From the NCBI GenBank assembly GCA_021818045.1, contig JAKAFF010000088.1, positions 1 through 6,286 of the forward strand: a stretch of 6,286 nucleotides of DNA, written 5' to 3'. The notes beneath the pieces were generated by a model, which saw nothing but the letters and a program-made list of their open reading frames with translations, did not search any database and was not told where the DNA came from. The stretch's first letter is position 1; every line of letters begins with the position of its first letter. The DNA comes from a bacterium. Its GTDB lineage: Bacteria; Chlamydiota; Chlamydiia; Chlamydiales; SM23-39. Positions 1 through 6,046 of this stretch are shown piece after piece. The position numbers and the translations under genes were made by a program.

Positions 1-2
1 GC

Positions 3-725
3 ATCTATCTTGGGACTTTAATCACGATTCGCTCTTCTGACGAACTATCCATTAGCATTCCTTTTGTTCGATTGACCTCCGTGATGCAAAAAAGAAAAGA
101 TCTGCTCGCCGACTCTTTTGCCCTTTCCGACCCTCGCATTCTCGATCTTGCATCCTCTGGAATCATCGACCACCAACTCGTTTTGCCACGCTTTTTAGTG
201 AAAGAATTGTATCTTTTGGCAGAGCACTCAGACGAAACGATCCGCTCTAAAGCCAAACGCTCACTGGACATGATTAAAAAACTGGAAACTTATCCAGAGC
301 TGCAGTTGCGTTATAATGATACAGATTTTCCCGATATCAAAGACCTACTGGCAAAGCAAATTCGCCTAGCTCACTTACTCGATGCCAATATCCTTACCGC
401 AGATATTACTCGATCTCAAACAACCCCCATTGAAGGGATTCGCTTCATCAACATGCATCTACTCTCTAACGCTTTGAAACCAGTGACCCAATCGGGCGAG
501 CGCATCAAAGTAAAAATCCAGCGATTTGGGAAAGAGCCGCGCCAAGGCGTCGGCTACCTCGATGATGGAACCATGGTCGTAGTTAACGGCGGAGGGGCCT
601 ATATCGGCGAGGTGATCGAAGCTCAAGTTCTCTCCGTAAAACACACCTCCTCAGGGCGCATGATCTTTTGCAATGCTCCAGATGAAGAGGAAAGAGGTCA
701 TCTGTATAATGATGAAGGGCAATAA
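3..725 (+). CDS. PIN-TRAM domain protein (YacL-like), 5' partial
   Basis: The reading frame is open from the left edge (first full codon at 3), so only the last 240 residues are present. YacL-like proteins normally carry N-terminal membrane helices, which would lie upstream. A TTG at 72 is an internal codon, not the start: the YLG-x5-R stretch before it resembles the linker between membrane and PIN parts of the family. Residues about 34-155 form a PIN domain, with D37 in LLADS, the DPRI element (DGRI in most members), E69 in FLVKEL and D134 in LTADIT. Residues about 160-222 form a TRAM domain, with KEPRQGVGYLDDGTMVVV and SSGRMIF. PIN domains are Mg-dependent RNase-type folds and TRAM domains bind RNA, so a role in RNA binding or cleavage is likely but unproven here. 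The position usually holding the third acidic residue is Leu116. The gene overlaps acpS by 17 nt, which suggests one operon. Confidence 0.88.
   Translation: MYLGTLITIRSSDELSISIPFVRLTSVMQKRKDLLADSFALSDPRILDLASSGIIDHQLVLPRFLVKELYLLAEHSDETIRSKAKRSLDMIKKLETYPELQLRYNDTDFPDIKDLLAKQIRLAHLLDANILTADITRSQTTPIEGIRFINMHLLSNALKPVTQSGERIKVKIQRFGKEPRQGVGYLDDGTMVVVNGGGAYIGEVIEAQVLSVKHTSSGRMIFCNAPDEEERGHLYNDEGQ
691..697 (+). promoter_or_regulatory. Probable ribosome-binding site for acpS
   Basis: AAAGAGG lies inside the end of the PIN-TRAM gene, 11 nt before the ATG at 709. The spacing is slightly long, but no other in-frame ATG nearby (673, 682) has a better purine tract. Choosing 709 also gives a protein of normal AcpS length. 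Confidence 0.4.
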
Positions 726-1104
726 CCCACAAGGGCTTGGCAACGATATCGTAGAAATCGCACGGATTCACCAAAGCATTGAGCGACACGGCCAGCACTT
801 TTTAGATAAGCTATTTACGCCTCGAGAGCAAGAATACTGTTTGCGCTACAAAGATACAGCCCCCCATTTTGCAGGGCGTTTTGCAGCCAAAGAGGCAATC
901 GCAAAAGCTCTTGGCACGGGGATTGGAGAAGCGCTCTCTTGGCTAGACATAGAGATTTTGCCGGATCCCCATGGACGGCCCATCGTCACTTTATCATCTC
1001 GCGCACAAACGCAATTTGATTCCCCTAACATCCTTTTATCGATTAGCCACTCGAAAGAGTACGCCATTGCAACAGCTCTTTTTTATACCAGTCGCAATAA
1101 ATAA
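709..1104 (+). CDS. acpS: Holo-[acyl-carrier-protein] synthase
   Basis: AcpS moves 4'-phosphopantetheine from coenzyme A to the conserved serine of apo-ACP in the cytosol, making ACP active for fatty acid synthesis. The 131-residue product fits the usual 120-130 residues. Family signatures are visible in order: GNDIVEIARI (residues 11-20, with the Mg-binding Asp13), RFAAKEAIAKALGTGIG (57-73, with the Mg/catalytic Glu62), WLDIEI (78-83) and SISHSKEYAIA (111-121). The ATG at 709 is followed directly by another at 712, and either could be used. Earlier in-frame ATGs at 673 and 682 would add a tail not seen in the family. The start lies inside the PIN-TRAM gene, which suggests translational coupling. 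The last codons and the stop form one arm of a 19-bp inverted repeat shared with the convergent barrel gene. Confidence 0.95.
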   Translation: MMKGNNPQGLGNDIVEIARIHQSIERHGQHFLDKLFTPREQEYCLRYKDTAPHFAGRFAAKEAIAKALGTGIGEALSWLDIEILPDPHGRPIVTLSSRAQTQFDSPNILLSISHSKEYAIATALFYTSRNK

Positions 1105-1128
1105 CTTCATATTTATTGCGACTGGTAT
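1085..1128. terminator. Perfect 19-bp inverted repeat at convergent gene ends, possible bidirectional terminator
   Basis: Positions 1085-1103 (ATACCAGTCGCAATAAATA) pair without mismatch with 1110-1128 around a 6-nt loop, ACTTCA. The left arm contains the acpS TAA (1102-1104) except its last base. The outer base of the right arm is the final base of the minus-strand barrel gene's TAA (1128-1130). The two stops are only 23 nt apart, so this is the only place for a shared terminator. Neither strand has a U-tract after the stem: the T-run at 1079-1084 lies before it on the plus strand. It is therefore not a textbook intrinsic terminator and may act mainly as a 3'-end stabilising stem. Confidence 0.6.
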
Positions 1129-1949
1129 TACAGCGAAAAAGGAAGCAAGTAGCTAAACAAAAAGGCGTTCACATTTTGCGGACACGATTTTGAAAGAACC
1201 CGCCGCATGTACTCGAAACGCAAAGTTCCCCAAACCCCCGCTCGATAGCCATAGCGAATCCCTAAATCAATCGATTTTTGCCGGATTTTCGCGTACCCAT
1301 TAAAGTGATCCGTGTGTACAGTGATATGCCGCCCATACCCATTACTTCCTTCCGCGGTGAAGGCAAATTTGTGCCGATCGTCGTAATTTGTCTCAACAGC
1401 CACAATCGCCCTTACCCAAGGAGAGCCCTTATTCGCATGCCCTACAGAGCCAAAACCCCATAACCGCCATGCCCAACAATCGGATAGATCCCACTCCTTG
1501 CCAAGCGAAAAGTTGAGCTCGAAATCAAAGTTCGCATGAGATGGACAACTCACATCGTGTAAACTTGCCGTATTCGTAAAGCGCCCATTGATGCCAGTTG
1601 CTAAACTCAACGGATCTCCGATAATATCGTCCAGCCACAAATAACGGGCTTGCAAAGCGACGCTGCGAAAATTGAACTCCATCTGCGTTGTCTGAGCCAC
1701 TTGCAAATCAGTATCTAGACTCCATTCTGGCGTAGGGGAAAAGTCGAGTCCCACATATCCTAGATTCGAATGGAAAGTGCTGGTGAGTTGAGGCACGCCG
1801 CGTTGCACGCGATCAAAGTAGCTATATACATAACTTCCCAAAAAGTGAAACTCCAAGCAATCTCCAAACCAAGGCTGCAGCTCAAGAGCACTGCCCCAAA
1901 TAGGGGCGACTAACAAAAGACACCGCGCTAGCAAAGAACGACTTCTCAT
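1128..1949 (-). CDS. Exported protein, predicted outer-membrane beta-barrel, family not recognised
   Basis: The 273-residue product starts with a clear signal peptide: basic MRSRSLLAR, a hydrophobic LLLVAPIW, then a likely cut after GSA (residue 21). The mature part has no hydrophobic helix. It shows many short amphipathic stretches with aromatic residues and glycines spaced as in beta-strands, for example NLGYVGLDFS, VALQARYLWL, NFDFELNFSLG, WAWRLWGFGSVGH, HKFAFTAEGSNGYG, KSIDLGIRYGYRAG and GTLRFEYMRR. This suits an outer-membrane barrel of roughly 10-14 strands. The last residue is Leu rather than the usual Phe or Trp, which weakens but does not exclude barrel insertion. Four cysteines remain in the mature part. 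The ATG overlaps the trxB stop as ATGA, so translation is probably coupled to trxB. I cannot name a family or substrate. Confidence 0.8.
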   Translation of the reverse strand: MRSRSLLARCLLLVAPIWGSALELQPWFGDCLEFHFLGSYVYSYFDRVQRGVPQLTSTFHSNLGYVGLDFSPTPEWSLDTDLQVAQTTQMEFNFRSVALQARYLWLDDIIGDPLSLATGINGRFTNTASLHDVSCPSHANFDFELNFSLGKEWDLSDCWAWRLWGFGSVGHANKGSPWVRAIVAVETNYDDRHKFAFTAEGSNGYGRHITVHTDHFNGYAKIRQKSIDLGIRYGYRAGVWGTLRFEYMRRVLSKSCPQNVNAFLFSYLLPFSL

Positions 1950-2896
1950 TCATGTCCCGCTTCGTTAAGCCACTTTTCCACGTCAAGCGCCGCCATACAG
2001 CCTGTCCCTGCAGCAGTGATCGCTTGACGATATCTTGGATCTTGTACATCACCTGCTGCACATACCCCAGGTTTCGAGGTGTGCGTAGTGCCAGCCTGTA
2101 CCACGATATATCCCACCTCATTGAGCTGCAATTGTCCCTGCAAAAAAGCAGTATTTGGCTGATGGCCTATGGCAAAAAATACTCCGCCCGCCTCACGCAG
2201 CTCCACTTGCCCCGTCACAAGATTTTTCATCTCCACCATTTGAACAACCTGATCCCCTGTAATTTTTACAATCGTGCTGTTCCACAAAACCTCTATTTTG
2301 GGATGTTTTAGCGCCCTCTCCCCCATGATTTTAGATGCACGCAACTGATCGCGCCTATGTACGATGTATACGCGACTTGCATACTTCGTTAAAAAAATCG
2401 CCTCTTCTATAGCGCTATCTCCGCCGCCAATCACATACAAAGGACGCCCCCGAAAAATCGGCGCTGCTCCATCGCAAACTGCACAAGCTGTAACCCCTTT
2501 TTGCCAAAACTCCCCATCTTTTGCCCCATCGATGTCGAGCCTTTTCGCGGTCGCACCCGTGGCTACGATGCAAGAGAGGGCCTCTATCTTCGTCTGCGCT
2601 CCTTGAATTAAAAAGGGGTGGCGAGAAAAATCCACCGACACCACATCTTCTGTTAAGATTTTAGTTGAAAAACGCAAGGCTTGCGCACGAAAATGCTCCA
2701 TTAGAACAGGTCCCATAATGCCATCGGGAAATCCAGGAAAATTTTCCACTTCCGTAGTCGTCATCAACTGTCCACCCGAAGGACCCGATGCAAAACCCTC
2801 AAATACAAGCGGCTCTAAATTGGCCCTTGCAGCGTAAATCGCCGCTGTAAATGCAGCAGGCCCCGATCCAATGATCACTACCTTTCGTCTCTCCAT
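1946..2896 (-). CDS. trxB: Thioredoxin reductase (NADPH)
   Basis: TrxB is a cytosolic FAD enzyme that passes electrons from NADPH to thioredoxin. The 316-residue product matches the usual length. Landmarks in order are the FAD dinucleotide fold GSGPAAFTAAIYAARA (residues 10-25), GGQLMTTTEVENFPGFPDGI (41-60), the redox-active pair Cys138/Cys141 in ACAVCDGA, the NADPH fold VIGGGDSAIEEA (155-166), HRRDQLRAS (180-188), and the C-terminal FAD motif AGDVQDPRYRQAITAAGTG (281-299). CAVC replaces the commoner CATC, as I recall for chlamydial enzymes. The frame stays open 60 codons further upstream, but that part runs into the palindrome at 3022-3188 and resembles nothing in the family. The ATG at 2896 aligns with the family start and follows a purine-rich GGGGTGAGGGC. 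The stop overlaps the start of the barrel gene. Confidence 0.97.
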   Translation of the reverse strand: MERRKVVIIGSGPAAFTAAIYAARANLEPLVFEGFASGPSGGQLMTTTEVENFPGFPDGIMGPVLMEHFRAQALRFSTKILTEDVVSVDFSRHPFLIQGAQTKIEALSCIVATGATAKRLDIDGAKDGEFWQKGVTACAVCDGAAPIFRGRPLYVIGGGDSAIEEAIFLTKYASRVYIVHRRDQLRASKIMGERALKHPKIEVLWNSTIVKITGDQVVQMVEMKNLVTGQVELREAGGVFFAIGHQPNTAFLQGQLQLNEVGYIVVQAGTTHTSKPGVCAAGDVQDPRYRQAITAAGTGCMAALDVEKWLNEAGHE

Positions 2897-2933
2897 GCCC
2901 TCACCCCAAGCGTTTAAAAAAATAACCCTATCC

Positions 2934-2962
2934 TTTCTACACAGAAAAAACGTTTTACTCAA
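2934..2962 (-). promoter_or_regulatory. Candidate sigma-70-type promoter for trxB
   Basis: On the minus strand, TTGAGT (2962-2957) is followed after exactly 17 bases by TAGAAA (2939-2934). The spacer is rich in T runs. The -10 matches TATAAT at four of six positions and the -35 matches TTGACA at four of six. Transcription would start near 2927, giving a leader of about 30 nt before the ATG at 2896. It lies outside the palindrome, between that element and the gene. Confidence 0.35.
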
Positions 2963-3021
2963 GCGATATGCCGGGTGTACTGAAAAAACGAATCGTTCAA
3001 ACAAAATATTGTAACTATTCA

Positions 3022-3188
3022 GATATACACAAATGAGTTCAAAAGTTGGATTTTCGGCTGCGCCAAAGCGGCGCAATTTACCTATCGTAAGTCACCCTAT
3101 ATTTTTAATATTGGGTCACTTACGATAGATAAATTCCGCCAGCTTTCGCGTTGCCCAAAACCAACTTTTGAACTCATTTGTGTATATC
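3022..3188. repeat. 167-bp near-perfect palindrome, MITE-like element or long hairpin
   Basis: The outer 28 bases at each end (3022-3049 and 3161-3188) are perfect inverted repeats, beginning GATATACACAAATGAG and ending CTCATTTGTGTATATC. The symmetry continues to the centre: the next about 53 aligned positions have 8 mismatches and one single-base bulge on each side. The innermost arms include CTATCGTAAGT (3082-3092) facing ACTTACGATAG (3118-3128) and close on a 3-nt TTT loop at 3104-3106. Overall about 73 of 81 positions pair. The bases just outside differ (TCA against ATA), so there is no external target duplication. However, the ends contain TATA, so a TA or TATA duplication could sit inside the repeat. 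No transposase is encoded. It could be a small non-autonomous transposable element. Transcribed from the Pom-like gene, it would form a very stable 3' hairpin. Confidence 0.8.
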
Positions 3189-3222
3189 ATACACCGACGA
3201 TCAATATATAATGAGAACTATC

Positions 3223-4281
3223 TTAGAAATGATAGCCAATGTTTAAGAGAGCTGACCAGGAGGTCCACTCTACCTTTGTAAGAGTAGCTTGCGGTTTTTC
3301 CACTTGAGGCACCGATTGAGGCTCCGCGTTAGTGGGGGTCAAGGGATTTATAGTGAGTTTTGCTGGATTTTGATGGCAGGACCAGTGTTTCCACCCTCCT
3401 CGCAACCCCACAAACCAGTGATCACCCCAAGACGTATATCCAGAGCTGCTGAAGGTGTATTCAAATCCCAGGCTGCACTCTTGGCCTGTAGCAAAATGAC
3501 CGCTTGATTTCCAACTTTCCCCTTCGACGAAAGTGAGAGTTTCATTAAACGCTGCAGGGAGTGGCGCTTGTGTAAGGAACGATTCACTAGAGTGAAGCGT
3601 GAGCCATCCAAAGTGATACTCATAGGTGCCAAAACAGTGCCAGTTATCGTTAATGCCACAATCCAGGTCGAATCCTACCCAAGGTCCTTGCCACTGGCAA
3701 CAAGTTTCGTGCTGATTGGTGCCACCAGGTTCGATTGCATTGAAAACACCTGTAGGAGCTGTCAGTAGGCTTGTCATGAGCCACTCTTGTGTTCCCACCG
3801 CATTGCTCATAAAAAAATCTTGCCCATAGTATGAATAGCCGCAAAGAGGACTCAGCGTCCAATGACTCGAATTGTGCAATGCTTGCAGTGAAAAACCCAG
3901 GGCAAGAGATACGTCCCATGTGGATCCGTTAATCCTTGTGGCAAGAATGGACTCTTGTCCAGTGCCAGATAGAGAAAATTGAGAAAAGTCGAGATTGACA
4001 TCGTAGGGACGTTGCAATGTATTGTGCCCATTGATTAAAAACCCATAGTCTCCTGAGCCGCGTACATATAGCCTATCGCAAGCCTGCAAATGAAATAGCC
4101 CTCCTAATTGAAACAGATTTAACTGATTCCAATTCGTTGCAAACGCAGCGCCTTGCGCCTTGGCATCCCAAATGAGTCCATCTCTTCGGTATCCCATGTT
4201 TATATCAAAATCAAAATCGACTGTTGCGGCATGCAGCCAGCCGGTCATTATAAATGAAAGAAGCTTCAGACTTGATCTCAT
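3223..4281 (-). CDS. Pom-like outer-membrane beta-barrel protein (Protochlamydia outer membrane protein family)
   Basis: The likely start at 4281 gives 352 residues with a signal peptide MRSSLKLLSFIMTGWLHA cut before ATVDF. In-frame ATGs at 4299 and 4308 would put extra residues before the signal, and no start has a Shine-Dalgarno. The mature part follows the pattern I recall for Pom porins: INMGYRRDGLIWD, LYVRGSGDYGF, NGHN, LSPLCGYSYYGQDF, GPWVGFDLDCG, FGTYEYHFGW, WFVGLRGGWKHW and a final strand ending in GYHF. A C-terminal Phe is the usual signal for BAM-dependent insertion. Eight cysteines in the mature chain, including a CC pair, could form disulphides in the envelope. A proline-rich stretch (NPLTPTNAEPQSVPQVEKPQ) before the last strand is probably a loop. 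The role is most likely a porin or structural barrel; family membership is from memory of motifs. It is transcribed away from the TolC/RND genes. Confidence 0.82.
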   Translation of the reverse strand: MRSSLKLLSFIMTGWLHAATVDFDFDINMGYRRDGLIWDAKAQGAAFATNWNQLNLFQLGGLFHLQACDRLYVRGSGDYGFLINGHNTLQRPYDVNLDFSQFSLSGTGQESILATRINGSTWDVSLALGFSLQALHNSSHWTLSPLCGYSYYGQDFFMSNAVGTQEWLMTSLLTAPTGVFNAIEPGGTNQHETCCQWQGPWVGFDLDCGINDNWHCFGTYEYHFGWLTLHSSESFLTQAPLPAAFNETLTFVEGESWKSSGHFATGQECSLGFEYTFSSSGYTSWGDHWFVGLRGGWKHWSCHQNPAKLTINPLTPTNAEPQSVPQVEKPQATLTKVEWTSWSALLNIGYHF

Positions 4282-4317
4282 ATTTTTTTTTGTATACATA
4301 ACAAACATTGATGGCAA
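4272..4317. promoter_or_regulatory. Possible bidirectional promoter around a palindromic -10 (TGTATACA)
   Basis: TGTATACA at 4291-4298 is its own reverse complement, so it reads as a TATACA -10 on both strands. On the plus strand TTGATC (4272-4277) lies 15 bases before it. On the minus strand TTGCCA (4317-4312) also lies 15 bases before it. It sits between the two divergent envelope genes. The 15-base spacing is short, and on the minus side transcription would begin almost at the ATG at 4281, giving a leaderless or nearly leaderless message. This is weak support from sequence alone. Confidence 0.22.
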
Positions 4318-5948
4318 TATACAGAAACAACTGGCAGCAGCGTTTTTTCGGCAAGAAGGGGTCTCAAAACTTGTTTTTGGGGCGAGTTTTTATTGATGAT
4401 GGGTCAGGCGCGAGTGAAAAAGCAGGTTGTGAGAAAACCCTGACTGTACCAAAAATCTCTGTTTCGGGTGGTTTTGGTATATATCGAGTGCCGGTTTTTC
4501 TGTGTCTTTTACTAAGTGCTCAATTGTGGGGGGAATTGGACGTCTCAGGTTATGTAGCCCAAGTTTTGCACAATAACCAAGACTTTGTAGCGATGCAAAA
4601 AAATCGCAGCGCCTATAATGCCATATCCGATGAAGGGATGTTGATATTTTGCCCGCAGCTTAAGGGGGAATATTCTTCAGAATTTGCCCAAGACCCACAA
4701 CTTATCCCCTATTTCCCGACGTTTTTGTCGGGAGCGGATCTCATCAACCGAAACTATTTGGTCAAGTTAGAGCAAAATACTCCTATTGGACTCGATGTAG
4801 CTTTGCAGAGCACTGCACATTTTTTTGAAGTGAAATTTTTTCAATTTACGCCTCAACAACAACAGCAATTTTCTACTTTTGGACTGAAACAGGTCAATTA
4901 TACGTGGCAAGTGACTCAGTCTGTCCGTGCAAAACAACATTTATGGAAAAATGGATTTGGCCGACAAGCCCGAGCTCGAGCAAGACACAGTAAATCGAGC
5001 GCTTTAGCTCAATCTTTTTTAGAAAATTATCAACTGCAACAACAAATTGTTGCAGTGGAAAATGTTTATTGGCAACTCGTGCTGGCCAAAGAGGCAACAA
5101 GCATCAGGAAAGAGTCGGTGCACTACGCTCAAAAACTGCTAGATCATACCTTGCAAAAAAAAAGGGAGTCTCTTGCATTAGAATCAGAGGTTTATACAGC
5201 TAAATCTATTCTCAATACAAACCTTTTAGAACAAGATCGAGCAGAGGATGCAGAAGTGGCTTTGTCGCTTACATTTAATTCGTTACGAGGAATATCTTCG
5301 CCTGAAGTTTCTGAAAGCCTCGTCCCTTTATCCTTGAGTATTTTGCAAAAAATGATCCCCACTTGCATGGGGATTCGAGGAGATCTGCGTGTACATGAAG
5401 AAGATTGCAAAGCCAAAGAGGCTGAAAATGAGATATCTATAGATGATTTGTTGCCTGATTTGAATGTCAGTGCCTTTGTGGGATTTACAGGAACTTCCCC
5501 CTATTTACATTCGTCATTTGATATGTCATGGCAAAATCCAGCTCCATCTGCAGGAGTTGTCGTGGAGCTCTCTTTTCCTTTAGCCCCGTTTAAGATACGG
5601 TCTGTCATTCGAGGATATAAAAACAAAACGCAGGCTGCAAAACTGGGATTGAAACGAGCCCGCTTTTTGCATGACCAACAATGGACCGAATATATGGATC
5701 GTTTAGAACAAAAGAAAAAAATCTTAGAAAGGCTCTATGAGAGTGCTTCGTTACAAAAAGAAAAGTTGGACAATGCTCATCTTGAATACGAACGAGGGTT
5801 GAATACGTTTTTCGATATTATGAGCGCGTATAATGATTACGAAACATCAAAAATATCTATTTTGAATACATGTCAGGTTATGTTGGATATTCTGCTTAAT
5901 TTAAGTCTTTACGAAGAAAGAGCCTATCCTTTATTACCTAACAAATGA
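4311..5948 (+). CDS. TolC/OEP-family outer-membrane efflux channel
   Basis: This family forms trimeric outer-membrane channels with a long periplasmic helical barrel that docks to RND or other pumps. The signs are helical, heptad-like stretches around residues 225-325, then the family pattern RGDLRVHEEDCKAKEAENEI leading into LLPDLNVSAFVGF (356-392). A strand with SFPL (421-424) and long helices follow, ending in LEYERGLNTFFDIMSAYNDY (491-510), which matches the common YxxGxxxxxDvlxA end of the second repeat. The start is uncertain. From ATG 4311 the protein has 545 residues, but the hydrophobic signal segment VPVFLCLLLSAQLWG only begins near residue 60. GTG at 4488 would give 486 residues, nearer the family norm, with the signal at the very start, though without a basic n-region. 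No start has a good Shine-Dalgarno. The last codons lie in a palindrome, and an RND pump gene follows, so an efflux role is likely. Confidence 0.88.
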   Translation: MAIYRNNWQQRFFGKKGSQNLFLGRVFIDDGSGASEKAGCEKTLTVPKISVSGGFGIYRVPVFLCLLLSAQLWGELDVSGYVAQVLHNNQDFVAMQKNRSAYNAISDEGMLIFCPQLKGEYSSEFAQDPQLIPYFPTFLSGADLINRNYLVKLEQNTPIGLDVALQSTAHFFEVKFFQFTPQQQQQFSTFGLKQVNYTWQVTQSVRAKQHLWKNGFGRQARARARHSKSSALAQSFLENYQLQQQIVAVENVYWQLVLAKEATSIRKESVHYAQKLLDHTLQKKRESLALESEVYTAKSILNTNLLEQDRAEDAEVALSLTFNSLRGISSPEVSESLVPLSLSILQKMIPTCMGIRGDLRVHEEDCKAKEAENEISIDDLLPDLNVSAFVGFTGTSPYLHSSFDMSWQNPAPSAGVVVELSFPLAPFKIRSVIRGYKNKTQAAKLGLKRARFLHDQQWTEYMDRLEQKKKILERLYESASLQKEKLDNAHLEYERGLNTFFDIMSAYNDYETSKISILNTCQVMLDILLNLSLYEERAYPLLPNK

Positions 5949-6046
5949 GATTTGCGATGATTTTGGACAGATTTTTGCTGAGAAGCAAAGGGCAACAAGA
6001 TGCCAAAGGCACGCAAAGAGCATTGTTAGGTAATAAGGATAGGCTC
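5920..6046. repeat. 127-bp imperfect palindrome between the TolC-like and RND genes
   Basis: The outer arms, 5920-5947 (starting GAGCCTATCC) and 6021-6046 (ending GGATAGGCTC), pair over 26 bases with only two single-base bulges in the left arm. Inside, further pairing is possible in nested order: TTTGCG (5951-5956) with CGCAAA (6012-6017), TTTGG with CCAAA (6003-6007), and a central hairpin TTTGCT-GAGA-AGCAAA (5974-5989). The left arm encodes the last nine residues of the TolC-like protein and its stop. The right arm ends two bases before the RND ribosome-binding site. No U-tract follows, so it is not a classic terminator. It may set the ratio of channel to pump by processing or partial termination, or be an inserted small repeat element. 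Confidence 0.75.

Larger units (their letters stand above)
2897..3222. other. Intergenic region between trxB and the Pom-like gene
   Basis: These 326 bases hold no gene I can support. From right to left they contain a short 3' flank of the Pom-like gene, the 167-bp palindrome at 3022-3188, and about 125 bases leading to trxB with a candidate promoter. The minus-strand frame that crosses the region is only an accidental upstream extension of trxB. Confidence 0.6.

Noticed and set aside
72..74. TTG as the start of the PIN-TRAM gene
   Set aside because: The frame is open to the left edge, and the residues before it look like the family's linker, so the gene is truncated by the window rather than starting here.
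2897..3076. A 60-codon upstream extension of trxB in the same frame
   Set aside because: It begins inside the 167-bp palindrome and resembles no thioredoxin reductase. It also has no ribosome-binding site. The ATG at 2896 fits the family start exactly.
3022..3188. A CRISPR array or tRNA within the repeat-rich intergenic region
   Set aside because: There is a single inverted repeat with no regularly spaced direct repeats, and no cloverleaf with a T-arm could be found.
4399..4443. A short basic reading frame (14 codons) before the TolC-like signal peptide, considered as a displaced N-terminus
   Set aside because: It stops at a TGA before reaching the signal segment, is in another frame, and has no ribosome-binding site. 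A frameshift would have to be assumed without further support.
5985..6022. Three similar GCAAAG-type decamers (5985, 6002, 6013) as a direct repeat or binding-site array
   Set aside because: Spacing is irregular and the copies differ. They are largely explained by the purine-rich side of the palindrome.
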